Shown here one piece after another: positions 21,906-32,230 of a DNA stretch of 64,000 nucleotides. Each line of letters begins with the position of its first letter. Position 1 is the stretch's first letter. The DNA lies in contig JAWUZG010000001.1 of NCBI GenBank assembly GCA_036785705.1, forward strand, positions 1,674,001 through 1,738,000. The letters are read 5' to 3'. This stretch comes from Acanthornis magna (taxonomy: Eukaryota; Chordata; Aves; Passeriformes; Acanthizidae). The notes under the pieces are model-generated. The model ran no database searches, was not told where the DNA came from, and was given only the letters and a program-made list of their open reading frames with translations. The position numbers were made by a program, and so were the translations under genes.

Positions 21906-22039
21906 AGAGCTGCGAGATGGAGTTATAACTATGATGAGTCTTTAATACCACAGGGAAAGTAATAAACAGAAGAAAGAGCTTGGGAAGGAAGGAGGGAGGG
22001 AGAGGGATGCGTGTGATTGTGTCTCTCACAGCCAGGCTG

Positions 22040-22200
22040 TTCAATGACTAATAACAACTGGTCTTGAGTGAGATGCTCCGGGGGATGTCGTATTTCATCC
22101 CAAGCCACTTAAAGAGCCAGTTAGTCTTAGAGAACTCTGAGCCTATAATCTAATGCCCAAATAACAACATTTGTCATTAAGCCATTTCAAGTAGAACATG
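22040..22200. other. Candidate conserved noncoding block
   Basis: Unique sequence with GACTAATAACAACTGG, TGTCGTATTTCATCCC, CCACTTAAAGAGCC and ATAACAACATTTGTCATTAAG. It is repeat-free and ends abruptly at the TG/CA microsatellite. AAGCCACTTAAAG contains a CACTTAA core that NK2-type homeodomains can bind. This is a weak call, made from texture. Confidence 0.22.
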
Positions 22201-22305
22201 CATGTATATGTGTGTGTATTTACAAATATATACACACACAAAGTGTTTTACTTGTTTAACCTACATCTATATGTATATATAATAACACATGCACACACAC
22301 ACACC
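22201..22305. repeat. TG/CA microsatellite with perfect 10-bp dyad
   Basis: TGTGTGTGTA (22209-22218) is exactly complementary to TACACACACA (22231-22240) across a 12-base loop. A separate CA run sits at about 22292-22304 after an AT-alternating piece. The arrangement can extrude a hairpin and contains alternating purine-pyrimidine sequence prone to Z-DNA. Confidence 0.85.
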
Positions 22306-22589
22306 CTGCCCTGTCTTAAAATAACATGGCTAAGTTAGGAGTGGGCCTACAACTTCAGCCTGGAAATGCAGATGAGTTAAAAGCTGTTGTTAACATTTTT
22401 AACAAAAAAAAAAGTGTCACTGAAATCCATATTTTGAAAAACTCTCAAAAATGTACTTAAGCAATGGCAAAATATCCCCTTCTATTATTTGGAGAACAAA
22501 ATGACATTTTCTTTTAATTTCACTTTTTCTTCCCCCCAAAGTTAAATGCATTTTTTTTACATAATCTTTTGGAAAGATTTGGTATTTGG

Positions 22590-22630
22590 AAAATTAAATT
22601 AAAATTAAAATTAAATTAAAAATTAAATTT
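22590..22630. repeat. (TTAAA)n-type AT tract
   Basis: About seven imperfect TTAAA/TTAAAA units form low-complexity, easily melted DNA. No larger element is attached. Confidence 0.85.
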
Positions 22631-24099
22631 GGAAATTTATGTATTTCAAAGTTAGTCAATTTTTGAATTTAGTCTGTGGGTTGAAAAAACACCAAAAGAG
22701 TTTGTATTACAGGTAGAAAAGAAGATTAGAATGATTTAAAAAAATCCCATTAAATGAAACATTTAATGAAAAATTTGATTCCCCTAGTTGGGAAATAATG
22801 TTCCTTCTGTCCCTGTGATTCAGTTCCCCGGGATAAACACATTTTGATGGAATCCCAACAGATGTAATGCACATTCCTCCCCACAGACTGTCTCATTTAT
22901 TGTGTGGAGGGACCTGATGTAGTGATGAGAGTGGTTCAAGGCAGTGGAGACCCCATTACAGCCACTGGGAGGAGGTTTGAACTCACAGCCCTTGTTGCTG
23001 TTGGGGGCTCTTGCACTGCAGAAGTGAGTTCTGGTTCTGCTTCTGAAAAATATTTCTAGCCATGCTACTTCATGTTAGCTCGGTACAAATGGTCAGTTTG
23101 TTTCCCACCTTGGAGGTAACCTGGAGATGTTGAGCTCTTTCACCAAACAGCTCAGTTTTGTCCTTAGAAATGATGCTGGCAAGCAGCTTTTTCCTTGTCA
23201 CAGAGTGGGTACCCAAAATTAGCAACTTCTTGTCACCTTAACCTTCCTGTACTTCATATGAGACCAAGAAAACCCTCTGAACACACAGAGGTGTTACAGA
23301 GAGAAAGGCATAAATATTTGCAGCGCCTTCAGGTGTTAAAGCGATGGGCAATGAGGAAAGGACCGTGTGGAAATGAATCATTCTGTCTTGGGGCAAAACT
23401 GTGCTGACATGCAAAAACATTTGTCTTGAGGGTCATGCATCACACGGGGAAGAAAGTAAAATCCCAAAGATCTTGTGATTATGGGGGCTCTGTCCAGCCT
23501 CTGCACAGATTAAGGCCTCATAGGAAGAGAAAGAAGTGAGGCTCTATTTGCATTCCTTTTGCAGAGTGGATGTGTGCAGAACAGCAGCTTTAATCCCGGA
23601 ACTTAAAAAGTGTTGGACGCTTGACTTGGAGATCTGAGTTATGGTTGTTTGATGTACTTTCTCTTTTTGCATCTCTTTGCACAGACACTTTAGATAGGCA
23701 GCATATATTTACATTCTGGGTTTATGAAGTTGGAGCTGGACGTTTTTCTAAATTACTGTGAAACTAATGCTTTTCACATCCTGTTCAGTCTTTTTGGGCA
23801 TCCTCATTTGCACTTCAGCTGGCACAGTTGCAGGTTTGACTTTGTTTTCCTCTTTCTGCTGCATTCGCGGCTCTTTCCCAATTTCGTATATTTCCATCTT
23901 CTGATTGAAGTGACCTTTCCCATTCACCCTTAAAATTCCACCCAGCCGAAAACTAGTCCTGCCTCCAGGCCTGTAACTGCTGCCTCTGTGTCCTGGGACA
24001 ATGGGGTGAGGAAGGCAAAATAAGGGACATTCCTGCAGGTCCTCGGTGTGTGGATAACAAACAGGGCACAAGAGGCAGGCAGGTAAATCAGAAATCACT

Positions 24100-24560
24100 C
24101 CATTAGCTGGTTAAGCATTTTGGAGTGACATCAGGTACATTAGGAGGTGGCAGCCACAATGGAGGGACCTTGGCCATTTGATATTCATGAGATGAAGAAG
24201 GTTTAAGAAGAGAAAAGGAAGGGGGAGGGAGGGATGTGGGCTTTCTAATGTAAACACCATTATCATTTGAAAATCAATTAGCTCCTTGCACCGAGGGAAT
24301 GACGAGACTTAAGGCCCTTTTCTGAACTGCTATTGTGAGCCTGGGTTATTTACTTTAATTAAGAGGAGACAGAGTGGATTATTGTCTCAAACTAAGGAGT
24401 TGGGAAGAGTCAGAAAATTACACTCTACCTCACTGCACAACAAAGCCTGGGTAAGAGACAGGCTCCAAACCCAGCAAAGTCGAAAAGAAATTAGCCTTTA
24501 ATCTGGATTCGTCCTACATAAGGAGCAATCAAAAGGAAGGAAGGTTTGGAGCCTCCTTGC
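24100..24560. promoter_or_regulatory. Candidate conserved enhancer-like block
   Basis: A unique 460-base stretch with a perfect forkhead core TGTAAACA (24249-24256), AAATCAATTA just after it (24271-24280), ACTTTAATTAAG, TTAGCCTTTAATCTGG and isolated CpGs retained in AT-rich context (CACCGAGG, GACGAGAC, TTCGTCC). There is no open frame of note. The 24581-24597 hairpin GCAGTGG-CTG-CCACTGC lies at its right edge. Motifs are seen; function is inferred. Confidence 0.33.
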
Positions 24561-24867
24561 TAAGCACCAGGCATGACATTGCAGTGGCTGCCACTGCCAG
24601 CTCTTCTGCTGCAACTTAATATTGATTCTGGGAGGGGCTTCTGCCCCTGGAAGGGTTTGAGCTTGAGAGCAAAAATATCCTTTGTCCTAAAATTTGACAT
24701 ATTGAAATGTCAGGTGTGGGACTTCTCCTGCCCTCCAAGATAACAATGGAGCAGTGCATTGTTTTAGAAAAAAATCTAATTGTTGATGCAAAGATGTCTC
24801 TCCTGGATGAAGATGCTAATATTTTTTTGGCTCTTATTTAATTCAAGCAGCTCAGATTAAAAAATTA

Positions 24868-24910
24868 GGAAAAAAAAAAAAGAAGGAGGAGAAAAAAAAA
24901 AGAAAAGGAA
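24868..24910. repeat. A/G-rich low-complexity tract
   Basis: Two A runs joined by GAAGGAGGAG. Purine-only over about 40 bases; no element body is recognised beside it. Confidence 0.85.
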
Positions 24911-25250
24911 TTTGGCAAGTGACTAATCCACAAAATATTGTCTTATTTGGCATAGGGAGAAACACCCCCCGAGGTATCTAATACTGAGATGTTTCAGCTC
25001 TGTTTTGCATTGCCCACTCTTACTCTGCATACTCTAAATATGTATTAAGTCAGTCGAGCATGGCAGCTGCTGAAGGAGTTGCCACAGCTTACTGGGTAAA
25101 TAATGATCGTTTTTTAAATCACCTAAATGCATATCTACCCCAAAGACCATGGCGGTGGCTTATGGGAATGCTGATTTGCATTTTAAAAATTTTGCTCGGA
25201 TGTATTTGCAGCTGCTGTGCCTCCCACTGATTGCTCCATGCTCCAGTTTT
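24911..25250. promoter_or_regulatory. Candidate conserved block with octamer site
   Basis: It contains a perfect octamer ATTTGCAT (25174-25181), the site bound by POU-domain factors, within GCTGATTTGCATTTTAAAAA. Also present are GACTAATCCACAAAATATTG (TAATCC, OTX/PITX-like core), AATATGTATTAAGTCAGTCGA and GTAAATAATGATCG. The texture matches other constrained-looking blocks. It is followed at 25258-25280 by an old repeat-like string (see findings). Confidence 0.33.
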
Positions 25251-27029
25251 AAGTCCAGGGCCAAATCCTGCTCTCGGTTATGAATGGGAGAATAAGGACG
25301 GACATCACTTAAATTGGCAAAATGAAGTTAAACAGAGGAAGAGCTCAGTGCAATGAGTTTTGCCAGTAGTGCAAACTGGCACTGAGATATTTTGGTGATT
25401 TTGGAACTTTAAATATAAATCTATGGTAAGGGAAGAGCACCTTTTATTTGGGGTGGGGTGTGAGGGAGGCTATAATGGGATAGATAGGCCAAAGATGAGC
25501 TGCTGTTCAACTTTATGTTGAAGTAGAGAAGAGACAGATCACGTGTAAATGACCCCAATCAGGCTCTGCTACACCTCTAGAAAGCTTCTTCCCAAAACAA
25601 AGCTTTATGATCCAGCTATGCCCATTTTTGCTTATGGGGGGGACGAAAGTGTATTTTTCTGAATTCTGACACACATCCAAGCTCATCAACTCTTAATTTT
25701 CATAAAACTGGGACAATCCTTTTTGTTTTATCAATAGAGTCACCTTGGTCTACAGCAAACCCAGAAACACGTGGCTCTGGAAGGCAATGGTTGAGAAAGA
25801 TTTTCGGAGGGCGCTGGGGAACAATACACTCGTTACTTTATGCAGCACAAAGAAAACATATTTTTATATATATCCAGTCTGAGTTCTCCCATGCATTCAG
25901 GACTCTTTACCTTCAGACTACAGACTCTTCTCCTTCTTTGCATCTGAATCCCTTTTTCCTCATTCAGTCCTGCAGTTAAACTGGACCCTTTTCATATGAG
26001 AGCCATTCCCTTTTTTCTGCTCAGGTTTCCCGTGGGCAAATGCCTACCGACATGACTTAGGTCTTGTTGAAATGTCCGTCCTGGCTCTGGGGTCCAGCAC
26101 AGCTGAAGTGTGTTGAAGTGTCCCAGCTTGAGTGTTGGTTTGGCTCTTTCATCTCTTTTGTGAACCTGTATATTTTCCAAGCTGAGCACCTGGACCAGAC
26201 CTAGTGACCTGCACCTCAGCTGTGTCCTGTGACTCTTCCACCACCTCCACTTGCTCCCTTGGGGAAAGTCTATGAGATCCAAGGTGTACAGACGTCCAAG
26301 TAGAAAGAAAATTGGCCATGGATCAGGCTTAGAAATGCTTGGAGATGAAGAGTTGGACCCCGTGATGCAAAAACTCTGAACATCATGCAGTTGGTGTCAC
26401 ATCCAGGAGGACCTGGGGAGGTGTAACGGCAGACAGATGCTCAGTTGTTGCTCTCTCCTCCTCTGGCAGGGTATAGCTTTTAATACTGAGCCACAATGGC
26501 ACAGACAATGCATTAATTCCTGCCTTAGCACTGTACTTGTTGGATTAAAGTGCGTTCTTTATATATATATTTTCTGCTTATTGTAATAGTACTTTGTGAT
26601 CTTGAATATACTTAATTGTATTAGAAATGGTGTGCTGGAACCTTTTTCATCATTATTAATATGAAAATAAATAAAAGGGGGATTGTTTTTTTTCCCCAGG
26701 AATAAATCAAATCCTCCTCTGGAGTGCAGGGTCAACAGACCCACAGGGCTGAGCTGCTGGCTGCAGATAGCATGTGTGTGTGCACAGATGACTACACACA
26801 CGTGTGCCACCTATATTTGCATTCCTACAGCTGTTCATTATTTGTATCTATTATACAGTGGAGAGAGCACAAATGTATGCAACAGAGACACAATAATGTA
26901 GGGATATGAAAGGCCCAATCCATCAGTTCAAGTGTGTTTGGGTTTAAGGAGAAGGGGACGTGCAGATAAATACACTGATTTATTCTCGCTAACTCTCTCT
27001 GCGTTCTGAGGCTGGGCCCGAGCCATCGA

Positions 27030-27250
27030 AGCTGCTGGAGCTGACAGTGATTTATATCAGCTGCAGGGTCTGGCCTGGAGCTTTTAAGTGTATGTCAAGC
27101 ACCTCCAGCACTTTCTGAATCTTTTTTTAAATGAAGTTTTTCAAATCAAAATCTGAGGGAGAGGCAAATCCATTAAGAAGGCAAGCACACACTGTGTTTT
27201 GTGTTTAGGGATTCCTATCATATTTATGTTCAGTTTTGACCATCTGGCTG
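27030..27250. other. Candidate conserved noncoding block
   Basis: Unique sequence around GAGCTGACAGTGATTTATAT and CAGCTGCAGGGTCTGG (TGACAG, a MEIS/TGIF-type core, and a CAGCTG E-box), then GCTTTTAAGTGTATGTCAAGC. No frame is open across it. Evidence is motif texture only. Confidence 0.22.
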
Positions 27251-27677
27251 TTCAGAGTCACAGGCCATGGCCTTGAATAGCAATCATGGTCTCATTCCAT
27301 AAGAGCCCAAAGGTCCCTAAACACTGGTTGGCTTGAACTGAGTCCAGTAAGGAGATGACAGGCCAGGTTGTTAATTACAACCTTTTATTCTGACAGTCAG
27401 GCTACAGAGATGTCTTGGCAGCTTTTAGCAACCTCTTCCTGCGTGTTCCAGTGCTGTTACATGACAGAGAACTGGGGAGCCCATTCAAAGAGCCAGAACG
27501 ACCTGACCATGGATTTTTGGGTTATGCTGGCAGCTCTTTATTACTTTTAATAATATAGAGATGTGAAACATGGAATGCCCAGGAGTGCAGCCCAAGATGA
27601 GAGCAAAGGAGGTGGGAGAAAACAAGCCAGTAGTAAAGGTGGAGGGTACCCAGGGCTGGGACCCAGGGGCTGCATTC

Positions 27678-27775
27678 CTGGCTGTGCTGAGACCTGGGGT
27701 AAATCCCTTCTTGTCTCTGCTTCCTGTCTACATTTTGTGAATTTAATTATAATCTCACTGCCGCAGAGGGTAGGG
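27678..27775 (-). mobile_element. Probable MIR-like SINE relic
   Basis: Plus-strand text GGCTGTGCTGAGACCTGGGG, TAAATCCCTTCTTGTCTCTG, CTTCCTGTCTACATTTTGTG and AATTTAATTATAATCTCACT follows the antisense MIR order: AGCTGTGTGACCTTGGGCAA, CTCTGTGCCTCAGTTTCC, ATCTGTAAAATGGGGATAAT. It is strongly diverged, with small deletions. A plus-strand frame through it is not a gene. Confidence 0.45.
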
Positions 27776-27999
27776 GCTGTTTCAGGACCCATCAAGAGAG
27801 TTGACCCTATTTGTGAGGATAAATAGGTAAAAGTAAAGAGAACGAGCCCTGGGGAAAGGTAGGGGCTGAGGGAAGGGGGGTGAGATGGGCTGGTTCCCAG
27901 ATCAGGAAGGTGAAGGAAGGCTCAGACAGGAGCTACTTGGCATGTGAAGGAACTGTTTCCCTGAGGGGTCCAGCTGCCTAATTTGCAGGAGAGAAGAAT

Positions 28000-28260
28000 T
28001 ATTTTCTTTTGGCTGGAGCTGCCCCCATCCTTTATTCTTATTGGAAAATAAAGCTAATTTTGGAGCTTAAGTCTAAACTCTTCTGGTCAACAAAAAAGGT
28101 TCTGGCAGGAGCCTACAGCATACCTTACATTGGTGCTGAATATCCACAGATTTTGCTATTGTCATGATTCAATAATAATCAAGACTTTTATTGCATCCTC
28201 AGCTTCCTCATAACTCTTAATTATCAACGAAACTTGCTAAATTTAAGCACTGGTGTAAAG
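28000..28260. other. Candidate conserved noncoding block
   Basis: AT-rich unique sequence containing ATTGGAAAATAAAGCTAATT, TGTCATGATTCAATAATAAT and CTCTTAATTATCAACG. Multiple ATTA/TAAT cores occur without simple-repeat structure. No coding potential is seen. Confidence 0.22.
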
Positions 28261-29630
28261 TCAGTGAAGAACAGAAGAGAACTTGGATCCTTCTTTTAGA
28301 TCTGATTAAAGGCAGATTTTATCAGTAAACAATTTGCTGTGGGTTTAATTCTACTCCATGGGTTCTATAAGCAAGGAATCCTTAGAGAAGCTTTATTCAT
28401 TCCCAACTATTCAATTATCTTGTTTTCCCTAATATCTTGTATCCCTTTTTCCAACAAGGAATCAAAGTGGCTACCTGGAGAACAGATCTTGCCCCTTCCT
28501 ATGTTCCATTCCAAGCCACTGGCAGGGGCAATGGAAGAGGGTCCTCCAGGATGTGCCAGACACAAGAAATCTCCTACCACTCAGTCTGTGCTACCCAAAA
28601 CCAGTGTCTCAGCACTAGCTGTGAAAGTGCCTCCCTTCCCCGTGCATCTCACAGAGCCTGTTTTGTTCTCTCGCCCCTTTCAGAGCAGGACTGCACTGGG
28701 AAGGAAGGATTGCAGCTCCTGGGACCCCTGGCAGAGTGCAGCTGAAGAAAGTATTGTCAAACACAGGCAGCGATCAACTTGCACTCTTTGTCTCTGATGC
28801 GAATGTTCACGGGAGGCTGTTGCAAGGATGGGCTCAGCTCTGTGCTCAGTGACCGAGTGGGGACTCAGGGGTTACAGGAGCATCTGGGTAGTGGGGTCAA
28901 CAGGGAGGTGGCAGGCTGCCTTTTGCTCAAATCCTTCCTGTTGGACAAATTCCAGAGCCAATTCTTACCCGATTTCCAGCTCAGAAAAACTCGTCCACAG
29001 ACTTAGGGACTTGCCTGCGTATGTCCATCTAGATGCAGCTTTGCTCTTAATTTGCTGTCATTGACCCCACTGGAAGCTGTTGCCTTGCTGGGATCACTGG
29101 GATAAGTGGGATGAGCTGTAAGCATTCCCCAACTCGATGATCTCAGGACCAGTTGAGCTAAAAGTTAAAAAAGTCAAAAGTGACTGGGCTTGTTCCAGCT
29201 GAAGTGGGCTGTTCACAGTGGCATCTGAACTGGCTCTGGTCAGAGCTGTGTGCCTAACATCTGGCCCAGGGCTGTGTGAAGCTGCTCAGGGCAGGGGTTT
29301 GCTGAAGGAAGGCATATGATTAAGCACAGTGTTGAGGCTGAATAGAAGTGATGGATCCAACTGCTGGTCCCACAGAAGCCCTGAAGAAAGAGGGAATTCT
29401 CTGCAAGAGCTCCTGAGAGGTTTATTGTACCCTGGTGGTAAGGCTGCAGGACATCTCAGTGAAAGGCTGGCCTCTCTGCAGAGACCTTGTGCCTCTGCAG
29501 TGACGGCTTTCCCAGAGCTGATGCCCATTTTCCCTCTGCAGCTTCCTGCCAGAGCTCCTTGCCTCCAAGGATGTTGGCCTGGCAGGTTGCCTGGCAGCCA
29601 AGTGCCTTTGGTCCTCCCTGGATCATGGGA

Positions 29631-29705
29631 CCATTGGATGATTCGGGTTGGAAGGGACCTCAGGAGGCTCTTATCCAATCTCCTGTTCCTGATATCAAGG
29701 CAGCT
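29631..29705 (-). mobile_element. Short CR1 3' fragment
   Basis: CCATTGGATGATTCGGGTTG then GAAGGGACCTCAGGAGGCTC and a decayed ATCCAATCTCCTG block. The GGTTGGAAGGGACCT core is exact and the octamer is eroded. About 75 bases are recognisable. Confidence 0.8.
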
Positions 29706-29975
29706 TGCCTAGCACTGCATATGTTGGAAATTTCCCTGCATTATCCAGGGATTGCTGCTCTCCTGCACTGGCCTTTCACACCCTGGGCTCGCTGGTTCCT
29801 TGGTTCCTTGGCCAGGTCCAAACCTGTTTGACCATCAAACCTTGGAGCTTCCAGCCTTCCAGGCTACTGAGGATGCAGAAGCTGTGCTGTGAAATTAGGC
29901 TGCCCCCAGATTTCATGTTATTTTTCCTCCAACAGGATCTATTTTGTCTTCTTGTCACTTCTCCATTCCTCTTTT

Positions 29976-30001
29976 CTCTCTCTTACTCTCTTACTCTCTT
30001 T
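29976..30001. repeat. (TTACTCTC)n short tandem repeat
   Basis: CTCTCTCTTACTCTCTTACTCTCTT shows about three copies of an eight-base pyrimidine-rich unit. It is a small minisatellite-like tract. Confidence 0.8.
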
Positions 30002-30473
30002 ATATGTATTTGAAATAAAGCCACACCAAAATAGATGTTTTCTGTTGGAGACAAATATCCAGGGTACACACGGCATGGTGATCGACATTTTGTTTTCAAG
30101 ATGTGCAGAAGACAGTGATGTGGTCTCAGGGTCAGGTATCACAGAACAGCTACTGACTCAAGAATTGATTTCTCCTAAAATGTGGGAAAAATCACTGAAA
30201 TGGAGGAATTCCTTGAGGCAGGGTTTTATGGATACTAAATGTTTCCTTGGACTCAGAATCTGGGAGGATGAATCAATGGAGAAATAAAACAAGGAGGTCC
30301 TTCACAAAAAAAAAATAAAAAAATCACTAATGGCTCAAGAAATTCACAAACCACAAATTGCTCTGTTTATGTGAAAAATACAGCATTTCCTTTCTCCCAT
30401 ACTTTTATCATGGTAAGGAGTTGTCACAGATGGCACACGGGTAGGAGAAATATGGTTATGTTCTGTTGCTGAT

Positions 30474-30975
30474 TTATAGAATAGTTTAGGTTGGAAAAGA
30501 CCTCTAAGAACATTGAGTCCAACCATTAAGCCAGCATAGCTAAATCCACCACTAAACCTGTCTCTCAACACCACATCTACGTGTTTTTTGAACACTTCCA
30601 GGGATGAAGATCTCACCATTTCCTTAAGCAGCCTGTTCTAATGCTTGACCATGGTTTCAGTAAAGAAATTTTTCCTAATATCCAATCTAAACCTCTCCTG
30701 GCACAACTTGAGGCTGTTTCTTCTTGTTCTATCATTTGTGACCTCAGAGAAGAGACTGACTCCCACATGGCTGCTCCCTTCTGTCAGGGAGCTGCAGACA
30801 GTGAGAAGGTCCCCCCTGAACATCCTTTTCTCCAGGCTAAACTATCCCAATTCCCTCAGCTGCCCCTCACAGGACTTGTGCTCCAGACCCTTCCCCACCT
30901 CCTTTCCCTTCTCTGGACAGGCTCCAGCACCTCAATGTCTTTCTTGCAGTGAGAGACCCCAAATTGAATATCTCG
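30474..30975 (-). mobile_element. CR1 3' end, about 500 bp, second subfamily
   Basis: This copy belongs to a CR1 type with TTAGGTTGGAAAAGACCTCT and TCCAACCATTAAGCCAGCA instead of the GGAAGGGACCTT version. It runs through CACCACATCTACGTG, CTTCCAGGGATGAAGATCTC, AGTAAAGAAATTTTTCCTAA, TTGAGGCTGTTTCTTCTTG, CTTTTCTCCAGGCTAAACTA and GCTCCAGCACCTCAATGTCT, then fades. The minus-strand frame 30638-30823 ([13 protein letters not shown]) is CR1-derived and the plus-strand frames are its antisense. Confidence 0.95.
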
Positions 30976-31699
30976 ATTTGTCTGGTGGGATGAGGTGCCA
31001 CATGTTCTTGTATCTTGGCTTCCCAGTGCCCATACACGACGTGATTGTGGATCACGGGCTTGAGCTTCTTTCCTATGGAAATGCCTGTGTTGGGTGTGGC
31101 TGGTGCATCTCTGATACGCTGCAAATCCTCATGTGCATGGCTGCAATGTGGGTATGTGCAGACCCAGACACTCGGAATAACCTCTGTGTCCATATCACCT
31201 TTATTTGTCTGCTCTCAAACATGGTCTGTTTCCTTCAGTGGAGCAATGATCATTCTTTTTGTCCCCATAGATCTCAATATCATTAATGGTCTATTGATCA
31301 GGCTCTGACTTTGGATCAGGAAAAGCCAATGTATGATTGTGATGAAAATCTGAGTAGTTTATTCAGGTTGGGTTCACACAGAAGCCTCTTTCATGCCATA
31401 CCACAGATTTCCTCCCAGCCCCTTTTTGACTGACTACTTGTGCATTTCCTCCTCCCTCTCCTTTTTCCCTTCAGGGAAACCTTTAAATAAAACCTTTCCC
31501 AGACTGTCATTTGCCTCCAGAGTGCTGTTGAAAATCCACAGAGGTATTGTTCAAACAGCAGTGGGGTCACCCTATACCACTCACCATCACACTTGGTCTT
31601 AGTCTTCTCATACCTATCCATGGAGAGAGGAAACAACAAAAAAAAGCCTCACTGGGGAGCCTGACTTGAGATCCACAGGATTAGGTCTGTTAGCAGTAC

Positions 31700-32230
31700 T
31701 GTATACAACCCTGACATGCAATCAGCAAAGTAAAATATTCATTATTGCCTGACTGTCAGCTGAAGACAATTTCAATTATTCTGGCATTTCAATGGATGAA
31801 GAAGCCCTTTAGGCTGGCTCATGAGATTAGACTTAAAGGCTCTGTAAATTAAGAAAGTTGCAATCAGTGCATTATCTGACAGGCAGCTGTGGAATATACT
31901 CCAACAGGGAGGGGAAGGAAGAAAGAAAAAAAGAGACAAATTGCTATATTCAGGTTGTGGTTTTGATATATCAATTTACAGTTTTAACATATGCATTTAG
32001 GAAATAATTGTTTTGCATTACTTAAATCAGCTTTAACAGCATCAGTGTGAAGATTTCAACTCCTACAGCTTGAAAGGTCAGTTTTTCTTTTGCCTTGCAC
32101 TTTCTTTGAAAGACTCGTTTGGGTTAGAGGAGGAAAAAATTTAAGCATTGCCGGAAGAACAAATCTTTCTGAAAGTTATTCAAATATTATAATATATGGC
32201 TGTTGATCATAAAATTCCTTTAGCAGCAAC
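31700..32230. promoter_or_regulatory. Candidate conserved noncoding block
   Basis: Long unique AT-rich stretch with CAATTTCAATTATTCTGG, GCATTATCTGACAGG (MEIS-type TGACAG) followed by CAGCTG, and the perfect 12-base palindrome TTGATATATCAA (31963-31974). It continues with AATAATTGTTTTGCATTACTT, where ATTGTTTTGCAT resembles a SOX/POU pair (ATTGTT next to TTTGCAT). A short A/G-rich interruption lies at about 31910-31940. Constraint is inferred. Confidence 0.33.

Larger units (their letters stand above)
18230..29630. other. Long, nearly CR1-free noncoding interval
   Basis: Over 11 kb with no recognised gene and only a possible CR1 tail scrap (19853-19870). It contains three MIR-like relics, several microsatellites and five candidate conserved blocks, each listed separately. 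Stretches such as 19000-20000, 22840-23700 and 25640-26900 show nothing I can name. The scarcity of LINE insertions compared with the flanks fits either regulatory constraint or chance. Confidence 0.5.

Noticed and set aside
28339..28797. Plus-strand open frame of 152 codons
   Set aside because: Overlapped by another long frame in a second phase; amino-acid composition is unremarkable and no domain is seen.
30645..31286. Longest plus-strand open frame (213 codons)
   Set aside because: Its first half is exactly antisense to the CR1 copy at 30474-30975, and the rest has no recognisable domain.
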